This document shows positions 1 through 9,820 of a stretch of DNA of 64,000 nucleotides, in pieces. The notes beneath the pieces are model-generated. The model did no database searches. It saw only the letters and a list, made by a program, of their open reading frames with translations, and had not been told where the DNA came from. The DNA is from an uncultured Roseburia sp. (GTDB taxonomy: Bacteria; Bacillota; Clostridia; Lachnospirales; Lachnospiraceae). The DNA lies in the NCBI GenBank assembly GCA_947647505.1, contig CANSKO010000005.1, positions 1-64,000 of the forward strand. The letters run 5' to 3'. Each line of letters begins with the position of its first letter. Position 1 is the first letter of the stretch. A program made the translations under genes and the position numbers.

Positions 1-76
1 CACTCAAAGTCAGCAAAACTAAGGGTTAAGCACTTGGCAAGCAGACACTAATTATGAAAATAGAAGAGGTATATTT

Positions 77-286
77 ATGAAGCAGTTACACATCCGAATC
101 ATGGAGTTACTACAGGAAAAGAAGATAAGCAAAACAAAAATTTGTAAAGATTTGGATTTACAGAGAGGAAATTTCAATCGATATTGCAGAGATGAGTTTC
201 AAAGAATCGATGCAAATCTTATTTTGAAATTGTGTGAGTATTTTGAATGCGACATTGTCGATCTGTTAGAAATAAAGGAATCCTGA
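77..286 (+). CDS. Small XRE/Cro-type helix-turn-helix regulator
   Basis: 69 aa ORF; ...KTKICKDLDLQRGNFNRYCRDEFQRIDANLILKLCEYFECDIVDLLEI resembles short Cro/CI HTH proteins. Confidence 0.75.
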   Translation: MKQLHIRIMELLQEKKISKTKICKDLDLQRGNFNRYCRDEFQRIDANLILKLCEYFECDIVDLLEIKES

Positions 287-344
287 ATTCAAAATCCATA
301 CAGGATGAGCGCAAAATCCGATCTGTACAGCTTCTTTTACTTTC

Positions 345-360
345 TCGATTCGCGAATCGA
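345..360. promoter_or_regulatory. Perfect 16-bp palindrome TCGATTCGCGAATCGA (candidate operator)
   Basis: Self reverse-complementary; lies in the gap between the HTH gene and csoR. Confidence 0.45.
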
Positions 361-487
361 ATATTTTCAGTCTGCATATATGAATTGCGTTATATGTTGT
401 CTTTTTGTTTCGATTATAAAAATCTCAAGACAGTCCCCGATCCTTGCAAATTACGCCGCTTTCCTTTTTGCATCCTGAAATTTATGC

Positions 488-516
488 TTGACATATACCC
501 CCATAGGGTATATACT
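488..516 (+). promoter_or_regulatory. csoR-copA promoter with CsoR-type operator in the spacer
   Basis: TTGACA (488-493), 17-bp spacer, TATACT (511-516); ATATACCC-CCATA-GGGTATAT (493-513) fills the spacer. Confidence 0.8.
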
Positions 517-548
517 GACCATACGCAAAGCAGATCGGAGGTATAAAA

Positions 549-854
549 ATGCAGAAAGAACGGGAATGCTGTTTGCATAAGACAAAGGAACGTTCCAACG
601 TGGAAAGCAAAGCCCTGCTTCATCGCTTAAATCGCATTGAAGGACAGATCCGCGGCATCAAAGGCATGGTAGAGCGGGATGCGTACTGTACGGATATTCT
701 GATGCAGGCGTCTGCCGCAAACGCGGCCTTAAACAGCTTTTGCTGCGCGCTGTTATCCGAGCATATCCGAACCTGCGTGACAAACGACATCCGGGAAGGC
801 AGAGAAGAGACGGTAGAAGAGCTGCTTGTCGTTTTGCGGAAACTGATGAAATAG
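549..854 (+). CDS. csoR: CsoR/DUF156-family metal-sensing repressor
   Basis: LLHRLNRIEGQIRGIKGMVERDAYCTDILMQASAANAALNSF...; upstream of copA; GGGTAT operator upstream. Confidence 0.88.
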   Translation: MQKERECCLHKTKERSNVESKALLHRLNRIEGQIRGIKGMVERDAYCTDILMQASAANAALNSFCCALLSEHIRTCVTNDIREGREETVEELLVVLRKLMK

Positions 855-898
855 TGTGTCTGAAGAGATTCAGACAGAAAGCAGACAGAGGTGATGGC

Positions 899-3448
899 AT
901 GGAGCAGTATACGGTAACGGGAATGAGCTGCGCCGCGTGCAGCGCGCGCGTGGAGAAGGCCGTGGAGAAGGTGCCGGGCGTAACGGAATGTTCCGTCAGT
1001 CTTTTGACGAATTCCATGGGCGTGAGCGGGACGGCGGATGCGGCGGAAATCATTGCGGCGGTTTCCTCCGCCGGATACGGAGCGTCCCGCAAAGATGCGC
1101 AGGAAACAGATGCGAAAGGAAAGCAAACGGCGGACGCGGAAGCGTTCCTGAAAGACGCCGAAACGCCGGCGTTAAAAAAGCGGCTGCTTGCTTCCGTCGG
1201 ATTTTTGATCGTTTTGATGTACTTGTCGATGGGCCATATGATGTGGGGCTGGCCGCTGCCGGAAATCCTTGCGAAAAACCATATAGCGGCGGGGCTTTTG
1301 CAAATGCTTTTGACAATAGCGATTATGGCGGTGAATCAGAAGTTTTTTATCAATGGATTCCGCAGTCTGTTTCATCTTTCGCCCAATATGGATACGCTTG
1401 TGGCGCTTGGGGCGGCGGCAGCGTTTGGATACAGCGTATGCGCTCTGTTTGCCATGACGGATGCGCAGCTGAACGGGGATGCGGCGGGCGTGATGTCGTA
1501 TATGCACGAGTTTTACTTTGAATCCGCGGCGATGATTCTGACGCTGATTACCGTTGGCAAGATGCTGGAGGCGCGCTCCAAAGGCAAGACGACGGACGCG
1601 CTGAAAAATCTGATTCGTCTTTCGCCGCAGAAAGCGACGGTGCTTTACGATGGAAAAGAAACAGAGGTTTCGATCGAGCAGGTGAAAAAAGGCGATATCT
1701 TCGTTGTGCGTCCGGGCGAGCATATTCCGGTGGACGGCATCGTTCTGGAAGGGAACAGCGCCGTAAACGAGTCTGCGCTGACGGGAGAGAGCATTCCGGT
1801 GGACAAAGCGCCGCAGGACGCCGTGTCCGCTGCGACGATCAACAGCTCCGGATTTTTAAAGTGCGAGGCGGTCCGGGTCGGAGAGGATACGACGCTTTCG
1901 CAGATCATCCGTCTCGTTGGCGATGCGGCCGCGACGAAAGCGCCGATTGCAAAAGTGGCGGATAAGGTTTCCGGCGTATTTGTGCCTGTCGTAATCGTCC
2001 TTTCCCTTGTGACGATGGCGGTGTGGCTGCTTGCGGGACAGGACATTGGATTTGCGCTGGCAAGAGGAATTTCAGCGCTTGTCATAAGCTGTCCGTGCGC
2101 GCTTGGCCTTGCGACGCCCGTAGCGATTATGGTAGGCAATGGCGTTGGAGCCAAAAGCGGCATTATGTTTAAGACGGCCGTATCGCTGGAGGAAGCCGGA
2201 AAGATGCAGATTGTGGCGCTGGATAAGACGGGAACGATTACGACGGGAGAGCCGTCCGTTACCGATCTCATACCGGCGGAAGGCGTCACAGAAGACGCCT
2301 TGCTGCATGCGGCGGCTTCTCTGGAGCAGAAGAGCGAGCATCCTCTGGCGTCTGCGATTTTACGTTATGCAAAAGAGAAGGAGCTTCTGATTCAGGAGGT
2401 GTCGGATTTTGCCGCAGTCGCCGGAAACGGTCTGACCGGAACGTTAAACGGCGTGCGCCTGTGGGGTGGAAACGCATCGTATGCACAGAAGCATGCGGCT
2501 GTTCCAAATTCCATGAAAGAGCGGGCGCAGCAGCTTTCCGACGAAGGGAAAACGCCGTTGTATTTTTCCGAAGAAGGGCGGTTTCTTGGGGTGATTGCCG
2601 TCGCGGATCAGATCAAAGCGGAAAGTCCGGGAGCGGTAAGCGAATTGAAGAACATGGGAATTCGCGTCGTTATGCTGACGGGCGATAATGCGCGTACCGC
2701 AAAGGCGATCGGCAGTCTGGCCGGCGTGGATGAAGTCATTGCAGACGTGCTGCCGGAGGGAAAGGAACAGGCGATTCGTTCTTTACAGGAGCAGGGCAAG
2801 GTGGCGATGGTCGGGGATGGGATCAACGATGCGCCGGCTCTGACGCGGGCGGATATCGGGATTGCCATTGGAGCCGGGACGGACGTGGCCATTGACGCGG
2901 CGGACGTTGTATTGATGAAAAGCCGGTTGAGCGACGTTCCGGCGGCGATTCGTTTAAGCAGGGCGACGCTTCGGAATATTCATGAAAATCTGTTCTGGGC
3001 GTTTATTTACAACATCATTGGAATTCCGCTGGCGGCCGGGGTATGGATTCCGATCTTTGGCCTGAAGCTGAATCCAATGTTTGGCGCGGCGGCTATGAGC
3101 CTGTCCAGCTTTTGCGTCGTAACGAATGCGCTGCGCCTGAATCTGCTTTCCATCCATGATGCAGGAAAAGATAAAAAGCTGAGGCCCGTAAAGCGCGCGG
3201 CCAGTGAAAAAAATAAGAAAAAAACGGAGGGTATGACAATGAAAAAAACAATCAAAATTGAAGGCATGATGTGCGGACACTGCGAGGCGAGCGTAAAGAA
3301 AGCGCTGGAGGCCGTTGCGGGCGTAACAGAGGCAGACGTCAGTCATGAAGCGGGGACAGCCGTTGTTTCACTCAGCGAAGAAGTTTCCGATGCGGTTTTG
3401 AAACAGGCGGTTGAAGAAAAAGAATATGCCGTAACAGAAATTCAGTAG
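899..3448 (+). CDS. copA: Copper-translocating P1B-type ATPase with N-terminal HMA and C-terminal CopZ-like HMA domain
   Basis: GMSCAAC N-terminal HMA, SCPCALGLATP, DKTGTIT, GDGINDAPAL, C-terminal GMMCGHCEASVKKAL; the ORF track start at 740 overlaps csoR, so ATG 899 is preferred. Confidence 0.93.
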   Translation: MEQYTVTGMSCAACSARVEKAVEKVPGVTECSVSLLTNSMGVSGTADAAEIIAAVSSAGYGASRKDAQETDAKGKQTADAEAFLKDAETPALKKRLLASVGFLIVLMYLSMGHMMWGWPLPEILAKNHIAAGLLQMLLTIAIMAVNQKFFINGFRSLFHLSPNMDTLVALGAAAAFGYSVCALFAMTDAQLNGDAAGVMSYMHEFYFESAAMILTLITVGKMLEARSKGKTTDALKNLIRLSPQKATVLYDGKETEVSIEQVKKGDIFVVRPGEHIPVDGIVLEGNSAVNESALTGESIPVDKAPQDAVSAATINSSGFLKCEAVRVGEDTTLSQIIRLVGDAAATKAPIAKVADKVSGVFVPVVIVLSLVTMAVWLLAGQDIGFALARGISALVISCPCALGLATPVAIMVGNGVGAKSGIMFKTAVSLEEAGKMQIVALDKTGTITTGEPSVTDLIPAEGVTEDALLHAAASLEQKSEHPLASAILRYAKEKELLIQEVSDFAAVAGNGLTGTLNGVRLWGGNASYAQKHAAVPNSMKERAQQLSDEGKTPLYFSEEGRFLGVIAVADQIKAESPGAVSELKNMGIRVVMLTGDNARTAKAIGSLAGVDEVIADVLPEGKEQAIRSLQEQGKVAMVGDGINDAPALTRADIGIAIGAGTDVAIDAADVVLMKSRLSDVPAAIRLSRATLRNIHENLFWAFIYNIIGIPLAAGVWIPIFGLKLNPMFGAAAMSLSSFCVVTNALRLNLLSIHDAGKDKKLRPVKRAASEKNKKKTEGMTMKKTIKIEGMMCGHCEASVKKALEAVAGVTEADVSHEAGTAVVSLSEEVSDAVLKQAVEEKEYAVTEIQ
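3226..3241 (+). promoter_or_regulatory. Internal Shine-Dalgarno and in-frame ATG before the CopZ-like domain
   Basis: GGAGG (3226-3230), 8 nt, ATG (3239) with further ATG at 3233, in frame with copA. Confidence 0.6.
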
Positions 3449-3495
3449 AAAAGCATATGAAGCGTTTTTTACAAAATCTTTAGAAAAAACAAGAA

Positions 3496-3509
3496 AAGTT
3501 CATGAACTT
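3496..3509. promoter_or_regulatory. Perfect 14-bp palindrome AAGTTCATGAACTT upstream of the ftsH promoter
   Basis: Lies 5 bp upstream of TTGCTT (3515-3520) - 17 bp - TATAAT (3538-3543). Confidence 0.45.
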
Positions 3510-3514
3510 CTGTA

Positions 3515-3543
3515 TTGCTTTTAAGAGATGGAACACATATAAT
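3515..3543 (+). promoter_or_regulatory. Predicted sigma-A promoter for ftsH
   Basis: TTGCTT - 17 - TATAAT. Confidence 0.6.
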
Positions 3544-3634
3544 AAGGGATAGTAGTCTGTCGGAGCGGCAGTTACTGTGGAAATATGCGGCATCGTCTAC
3601 AGACGGCGGATGCCGCTTCCGTACGGAGGAGATT

Positions 3635-5530
3635 ATGGACAATAAGGAACCAAACAGACCAAACGGCAGCCGTAACAATAAAAACGGGCAGATGATTCTG
3701 ACATTTATCATCGTATCCCTTGTCGTTCTGTTTTTTACGAGTATGATATCCAATCGCATGACGAGACAGTTTAATCAGAAGATTTCCTATACGGAATTTC
3801 TGGAAAAGATTCAGTCCGGCGAAATTGAGAGCATCGAATTTACAGGGACGCAGATCAATATCATACAGAAGTCAAAAGAGAATTCCAGATTTCAGCAGAC
3901 GTTTTACACAGGCATGGTAAATGACTATGACCTGATTCCTCTGCTTAAGGAGCACAAGGTGGAGATTCACGGCTATATACCGGATAATACGTCCACCTGG
4001 ATTTACAATATTTTAAGCTTTGTCATACCGCTTGTCATGGTGTGGATTCTGCTGGCGTTTCTGATGCGGCGCATGGGCGGCGGAGGCGGCGTTATGGGCG
4101 TTGGGAAGTCAACGGCCAAAGTATATGTGGAGAAATCCACCGGCGTGACGTTCAAAGACGTGGCGGGACAGGATGAAGCAAAGGAATCCCTGCAGGAGGT
4201 CGTGGATTTTCTGCACAATCCGAAGAAATATCGCGACATTGGCGCGAAGCTGCCCAAAGGCGCGCTTTTGGTAGGGCCTCCGGGCACCGGTAAGACGCTG
4301 CTTGCGAAAGCCGTTGCGGGAGAGGCGAACGTGCCGTTTTTTTCGTTGGCAGGTTCAGATTTTGTAGAGATGTTTGTCGGCGTCGGCGCGTCCCGCGTAA
4401 GGGATTTGTTCAAAGAAGCGCAGAAGCAGGCGCCATGCATTATCTTTATTGATGAGATTGACGCGATCGGAAAGAGCCGCGATTCCAGATTTGGCGGCAA
4501 CGACGAAAGAGAGCAGACGCTGAACCAGCTTCTGGCGGAAATGGATGGGTTTGACACCTCCAAAGGGCTTTTGATTTTGGCGGCGACGAACCGTCCGGAA
4601 GTCTTAGACAAGGCGCTGCTGCGGCCGGGGCGTTTTGACCGGCGCATTATTGTGGACCGTCCGGATCAGAAGGGTCGTCTGGAAACGCTTAAGGTGCATT
4701 CCAAAGACGTGATGATGGATGAAACGGTCGATCTGGAAGCGCTTGCGCTTGCGACGGCCGGACTGGTAGGCTCGGATCTTGCCAATATGATTAACGAGGC
4801 GGCGATCAATGCCGTAAAGAACGGGCGCAAGTTCGTCAATCAGAGCGATTTGTTTGAAGCGTTTGAACTGGTGGCGGTCGGCGGCAAAGAGAAGAAAGAC
4901 CGCGTTATGAGCGAGAAAGAGAAAAAGATCGTAGCGTACCATGAGGTTGGCCACGCGATGGTGACTGCGCTGCAGAAAAATACCGAACCGGTGCAGAAGA
5001 TTACCATTGTTCCGCGCACAATGGGCGCGCTTGGGTATACGCTGCAGACGCCGGAAGAAGAAAAGTTTCTGGATACCAAAGAAGAGCTGCTTTCCAAGAT
5101 CACGACGTTTATGGCCGGGCGCGCAGCGGAGGAAATCGTCTTTCATTCGGTGACAAGCGGCGCGGCAAATGACATTGAGCGTGCAACGAATATTGCGAAA
5201 TCCATGATTACCCGGTTTGGCATGTCGGAGAAATTTGGCATGATGAGCCTTGTTACGGTGGAAAGCCAGTATCTGGACGGCCGGCCCGCAATGAACTGTG
5301 CGGAAAAGACGGCGGCGCAGGTGGATAAGGAAGTTTTAAAGCTGATTCATTCCTGTTATCAAAAGGCGGTGAAGCTTCTGACGGCTGACAGAGACGTGCT
5401 GGATCAGATTTCCGAATACCTTTTTGAGCATGAGACGATTACGGGTAAGGAATTTATGAAGATGTTCCGCGAGCTGAAAGGATTGCCGGAGCCGGAGGAA
5501 AAAAAGCAGGACAGTAAGGACGGACAGTAA
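3635..5530 (+). CDS. ftsH: ATP-dependent zinc metalloprotease FtsH
   Basis: AAA motifs [20 protein letters not shown] region; HEVGH zinc site; SD GGAGGA before ATG 3635. Confidence 0.96.
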   Translation: MDNKEPNRPNGSRNNKNGQMILTFIIVSLVVLFFTSMISNRMTRQFNQKISYTEFLEKIQSGEIESIEFTGTQINIIQKSKENSRFQQTFYTGMVNDYDLIPLLKEHKVEIHGYIPDNTSTWIYNILSFVIPLVMVWILLAFLMRRMGGGGGVMGVGKSTAKVYVEKSTGVTFKDVAGQDEAKESLQEVVDFLHNPKKYRDIGAKLPKGALLVGPPGTGKTLLAKAVAGEANVPFFSLAGSDFVEMFVGVGASRVRDLFKEAQKQAPCIIFIDEIDAIGKSRDSRFGGNDEREQTLNQLLAEMDGFDTSKGLLILAATNRPEVLDKALLRPGRFDRRIIVDRPDQKGRLETLKVHSKDVMMDETVDLEALALATAGLVGSDLANMINEAAINAVKNGRKFVNQSDLFEAFELVAVGGKEKKDRVMSEKEKKIVAYHEVGHAMVTALQKNTEPVQKITIVPRTMGALGYTLQTPEEEKFLDTKEELLSKITTFMAGRAAEEIVFHSVTSGAANDIERATNIAKSMITRFGMSEKFGMMSLVTVESQYLDGRPAMNCAEKTAAQVDKEVLKLIHSCYQKAVKLLTADRDVLDQISEYLFEHETITGKEFMKMFRELKGLPEPEEKKQDSKDGQ

Positions 5531-5532
5531 GC

Positions 5533-7413
5533 ATGTTTCAACTGGAAGAAGAACTGAAAAAACTCCCGGATCAGCCGGGAGTTTATATTATGCACGACAA
5601 AAAGGACGCGATCATCTATATCGGAAAAGCCGTATCTTTGACCAAACGGGTGCATCAGTATTTTCAGGCGAGCCATAACGAGGGACTTAAGAAAGCGCAG
5701 ATGGTTCGCCAGATTGCCCGGTTTGAGTACATCGTAACGGATTCGGAGCTTGAGGCGCTCGTGCTGGAATGCAATCTGATTAAAGAGCACAGGCCGAAAT
5801 ACAATACCATGCTGCGGGACGATAAGACGTATCCGTACATAAAAGTGACTCTGGGAGAAGCGTATCCAAGAGTCCTTTTTGCGCGTCAGTTAAAAAAAGA
5901 CAAGTCCCGGTATTTTGGCCCCTATACAAGCGCAGGGGCGGTCAAGGACACGATTGACCTTTTAAACCGGCTGTATGGGCTGCGCACATGCAGACGCATT
6001 TTGCCGAGGGATATTGGAAAAGAGCGTCCCTGTCTGAATTATCATATCCGGCAGTGCGACGCGCCCTGTCAGGATTATATTTCAGAAGAAGACTATGCGA
6101 CGCGCGTCGGGAAGGCGATTCGCTTTTTAAATGGAGAATACCAGCCGATTTTAAAAGAGCTGGAAGAAAAAATGCAGGCGGCTTCCGCAGAAATGGAATT
6201 TGAAAAAGCGGCTGAATACAGAGATCTGCAAAACAGTGTAAAGCAGATTGCGCAAAAGCAGAAAATAACGGATGCCAACGAAGAAGACAGGGACGTGGTC
6301 GGTCTGGCAAAGGAGGGGGAAGACGCAGTCGTGCAGGTGTTTTTCATCCGGGGCGGCAAGCTGATCGGAAGAGAGCATTTTTACATGAAAATCGCGGCGG
6401 AAGATGCGGGCGATCAGATTCTGACGGCTTTTCTCAAGCAGTACTATGCGGGAACGCCGTTTATTCCCCGCCTGATTATGCTGCCGTCAGATATCGAAGA
6501 GAAAGAAGTGATTGAAACGTGGCTTTCCGGCAGACGGGGCCAGAGGGCGTATATCAAAGCGCCGCAGAAGGGCATGAAGGAAAAGCTTGTTGAGCTTGCC
6601 ACAAAAAATGCGCGGCTTGTTCTGACGCAGGATAAGGAGCGGCTGAAACGGGAAGAGGGACGGACGATTGGCGCGGTAAAAGAGGTTGCGGGGCTGTTGG
6701 GCTTAAACGGCATTGTGCGCATCGAAGCGTATGACATATCCAATATCAGCGGCTTTCAGTCGGTCGGCTCTATGGTGGTGTATGAGAAGGGAAAGCCCTG
6801 CCGCAGCGATTACCGGAAGTTTCGGCTGAAAACCGTGTCCGGCCCGGACGATTATGCATCGATGCAGGAAGTGCTGACAAGGCGGTTTACGCACGGCATG
6901 GAGGAGAAGGAGACGCTGAAAAAAAAGGCGCTGGAAGACGCATACGGAAGCTTTTCCAGATTTCCGGATCTGATTATGATGGACGGAGGAAAAGGGCAGG
7001 TCAATATTGCGCTTCGCGTACTTGCAGAGCTTCAGCTTTCGATTCCGGTCTGCGGCATGGTAAAAGATGATAATCACAGGACGCGTGGGTTATACTACAA
7101 TAACGTAGAGATTCCCATTGACAGAAACAGCGAGGGATTCCAGCTGATTACGCGCATTCAGGACGAGGCGCACCGGTTTGCGATCGAATATCACAGATCG
7201 CTGCGAAGCAAGGGCCAGGTGCATTCCGTACTGGATGAAATAGCGGGGATCGGACCGTCCAGAAGAAAAGCGCTGATGATGCATTTTTCTTCGCTGGAGG
7301 AAATTCGCATGGCCAGCGCAGAAGAGCTGGCGCAGACGCCTTCCATGAATATGCGGGCTGCAAAAGCCGTATATGACCATTTTCATTCGGTTGATGAAAA
7401 GAAGGAAGTATGA
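5533..7413 (+). CDS. uvrC: Excinuclease ABC subunit C
   Basis: [52 protein letters not shown]-terminal HhH. Confidence 0.96.
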   Translation: MFQLEEELKKLPDQPGVYIMHDKKDAIIYIGKAVSLTKRVHQYFQASHNEGLKKAQMVRQIARFEYIVTDSELEALVLECNLIKEHRPKYNTMLRDDKTYPYIKVTLGEAYPRVLFARQLKKDKSRYFGPYTSAGAVKDTIDLLNRLYGLRTCRRILPRDIGKERPCLNYHIRQCDAPCQDYISEEDYATRVGKAIRFLNGEYQPILKELEEKMQAASAEMEFEKAAEYRDLQNSVKQIAQKQKITDANEEDRDVVGLAKEGEDAVVQVFFIRGGKLIGREHFYMKIAAEDAGDQILTAFLKQYYAGTPFIPRLIMLPSDIEEKEVIETWLSGRRGQRAYIKAPQKGMKEKLVELATKNARLVLTQDKERLKREEGRTIGAVKEVAGLLGLNGIVRIEAYDISNISGFQSVGSMVVYEKGKPCRSDYRKFRLKTVSGPDDYASMQEVLTRRFTHGMEEKETLKKKALEDAYGSFSRFPDLIMMDGGKGQVNIALRVLAELQLSIPVCGMVKDDNHRTRGLYYNNVEIPIDRNSEGFQLITRIQDEAHRFAIEYHRSLRSKGQVHSVLDEIAGIGPSRRKALMMHFSSLEEIRMASAEELAQTPSMNMRAAKAVYDHFHSVDEKKEV

Positions 7414-7465
7414 TATACTGGAAAAAACAGTAAATACAAGGAGAGACACAGGAAGGAGAAGCGTT

Positions 7466-8398
7466 ATGGAGGGCGTTAGCGTAGCAAGAATAGCAAAAAA
7501 AATGGATCTGAATAATTTCACCGGGGGCATTGATCTGAAAGAGCACCGCATTCTGCTTTCCGATGTCAATCGGCCGGCGCTGCAGCTGAACGGATTTTTT
7601 GAGCACTTTGAACAGTCCCGCGTAGAGATTATCGGCATGGTGGAGTATGCGAATTTACAGAAGAAGACAGAAGATGAGCGAAAAGAGCTGTATGACGCGT
7701 TCCTTTCTTTTGACATACCATGCGTAATTTTCTGCCGTGGATTTGAGCCGGACGCGATGTTTTTAGAAGCGGCAAACCGCAACGGGATTCCTGTGCTTGG
7801 CACAGAGCGCGCCACATCAGGATTTATGGCGGAGCTGATCAATCTTCTGACAGAAGAGCTTGCGCCCTGCGTTACGATTCATGGCGGTTTAATTGACGTA
7901 TACGGCGAGGGCCTTTTGATTATGGGAGAAAGCGGAATCGGAAAGAGCGAGGCGACGCTGGAGCTGGTCAAAAGAGGACATCGCCTCGTAACGGACGACG
8001 TCGTGGAAATTCGCAAGATCAACGATCATACGCTAATTGGGACGTCGCCGGAAGTCACCCGCTATTTTATCGAGCTGCGCGGCATTGGCATTATCAATGT
8101 CAAGACCCTTTTTGGCGTGGAAAGCGTCAAGGAGAAGCAGAGCATTGATCTGGTTATTAAGCTCTCAGACTGGAAAAAAGAAAATAATTACGATCGTTTC
8201 GGACTGGAAGAAGAATACACGGAGATTCTGGGCAACAAGGTCGTCTGCCATTCTCTGCCAATTCGTCCGGGGCGCAACCTTGCTGTGATCTGTGAAGCGG
8301 CCGCAGTCAACCACCGTCAGAAGAAAATGGGCTACAATGCCGCGGAGGAGCTGTATCGCCGCGTACAGGCGAATTTTGCAAAAAATGAAGAAGAATAA
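7466..8398 (+). CDS. hprK: HPr kinase/phosphorylase
   Basis: GESGIGKSEATLELVKRGHRLVTDDVV; ELRGIGIINVKTLFG; start at ATG 7466 behind GGAAGGAG. Confidence 0.95.
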   Translation: MEGVSVARIAKKMDLNNFTGGIDLKEHRILLSDVNRPALQLNGFFEHFEQSRVEIIGMVEYANLQKKTEDERKELYDAFLSFDIPCVIFCRGFEPDAMFLEAANRNGIPVLGTERATSGFMAELINLLTEELAPCVTIHGGLIDVYGEGLLIMGESGIGKSEATLELVKRGHRLVTDDVVEIRKINDHTLIGTSPEVTRYFIELRGIGIINVKTLFGVESVKEKQSIDLVIKLSDWKKENNYDRFGLEEEYTEILGNKVVCHSLPIRPGRNLAVICEAAAVNHRQKKMGYNAAEELYRRVQANFAKNEEE

Positions 8399-8413
8399 AA
8401 GGAAAGAAAAAAT

Positions 8414-9814
8414 ATGGAAAATAAAAATGCATGGGAAAAATATCCCGAAGGAGCCAGGAGAGAAAACGTAATGAATTTTGCGGAAGATTACCGCAGATTC
8501 CTTTCCAGATGCAAGACGGAGCGGGAATGCATACTGGAATTTGAAACGCTTGCCAGACAGGCGGGGTTTTTGAATCTTGACACGCTGATGGCGGAGGGAA
8601 GACGCGTAAAGGCGGGCGATAAAATCTACGCCTCCTGCATGGGAAAGGCGATGGCGCTTTTTGTGATCGGAAAGCAGGGGCTTGAGAAGGGCATGCGCAT
8701 TCTGGGCGCGCACATTGATTCGCCGCGTCTGGATTTAAAGCAGGTTCCGCTGTATGAAGACACGCAGATGGCTATGCTGGATACGCACTATTATGGCGGC
8801 GTAAAAAAGTATCAGTGGGTTACGTTGCCTCTTGCGCTGCATGGCGTATTTATAAAAAAAGACGGGACGGCCGTTTCGGTCAATATTGGAGAAAAGCCGG
8901 ACGATCCGGTTTTTGGAATCAGCGATCTTCTGATTCATCTTTCCGGGGAACAGATGGAAAAGAAAGCGGCCAAAGTGATTGAAGGAGAAAAGCTGGATCT
9001 TCTTGTGGGCAGCATTCCTTCGTTTGGCGCAAAGGAGCAGAAGGAAAAGGAAAAAGAAACGGTCAAAGCCAATATTCTGCGCATTCTTTCCGAAACGTAC
9101 GGCGTTTCGGAGGAGGACTTTTTATCTGCGGAAATCGAGGTCGTTCCGGCAGGCGAGGCAAGAGATTACGGCTTTGACCGCAGCATGATTATGGGGTACG
9201 GGCATGATGACAGAGTCTGCGCGTATCCGTCCTTTCAGGCGCTGCTTGCGATGGAGGAGCCGGATCTTACGGGCGTGTGCCTTCTGGTGGACAAAGAAGA
9301 AGTCGGAAGCGTCGGAGCGACGGGCATGCATTCAAGGTTTTTTGAAGACGTCGTAGCGGAGCTTCTGAATCTTTCCGGAGATTTTTCAGAGCTTTCCCTC
9401 CGGCGCGCGATGCGCAATTCGAAAATGCTCTCTTCCGACGTCAGCGCGGCATACGATCCAAATTATCCGGAAGTGACGGAAAAGCGCAATGCGGCCTATT
9501 TTGGAAAAGGGCTGGTCTTTAATAAATATACGGGCTCCAGAGGAAAAAGCGGCTCGAATGACGCAAATGCAGAATATATGGCGCAGATCCGCAATATACT
9601 GGATCAACAAAACATCGCGTTTCAGACGTCGGAGCTTGGAAAAGTCGATCAGGGCGGCGGCGGAACGATTGCTTATATTCTGGCGAATTACGGCATGCAG
9701 GTGATCGACAGCGGCGTAGCCGTTTTGAATATGCACGCGCCGTGGGAAATTATCAGCAAAGTGGATTTGTATGAAGCGCTGTTGGGTTACAAAGCATTTT
9801 TGGAAGAGGCATGA
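8414..9814 (+). CDS. M18 family aspartyl aminopeptidase-like metallopeptidase
   Basis: GAHIDSPRLDLKQ, DTHYYGG, YGHDDRVCAY, DKEEVGSVGATGM motifs of M18 enzymes. Confidence 0.9.
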   Translation: MENKNAWEKYPEGARRENVMNFAEDYRRFLSRCKTERECILEFETLARQAGFLNLDTLMAEGRRVKAGDKIYASCMGKAMALFVIGKQGLEKGMRILGAHIDSPRLDLKQVPLYEDTQMAMLDTHYYGGVKKYQWVTLPLALHGVFIKKDGTAVSVNIGEKPDDPVFGISDLLIHLSGEQMEKKAAKVIEGEKLDLLVGSIPSFGAKEQKEKEKETVKANILRILSETYGVSEEDFLSAEIEVVPAGEARDYGFDRSMIMGYGHDDRVCAYPSFQALLAMEEPDLTGVCLLVDKEEVGSVGATGMHSRFFEDVVAELLNLSGDFSELSLRRAMRNSKMLSSDVSAAYDPNYPEVTEKRNAAYFGKGLVFNKYTGSRGKSGSNDANAEYMAQIRNILDQQNIAFQTSELGKVDQGGGGTIAYILANYGMQVIDSGVAVLNMHAPWEIISKVDLYEALLGYKAFLEEA

Positions 9815-9820
9815 TGCAGG

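Noticed and set aside
247-546. 99-aa plus-strand ORF between the HTH gene and csoR
   Set aside because: Overlaps the HTH gene, the palindrome and the CsoR promoter; no SD or domain.
588-601. GGAACGTTCC LexA-like palindrome
   Set aside because: Inside the csoR coding region and lacks the spacing of a Gram-positive LexA box.
620-1126. 168-aa and 144-aa minus-strand ORFs over csoR/copA
   Set aside because: Antisense shadow ORFs without motifs.
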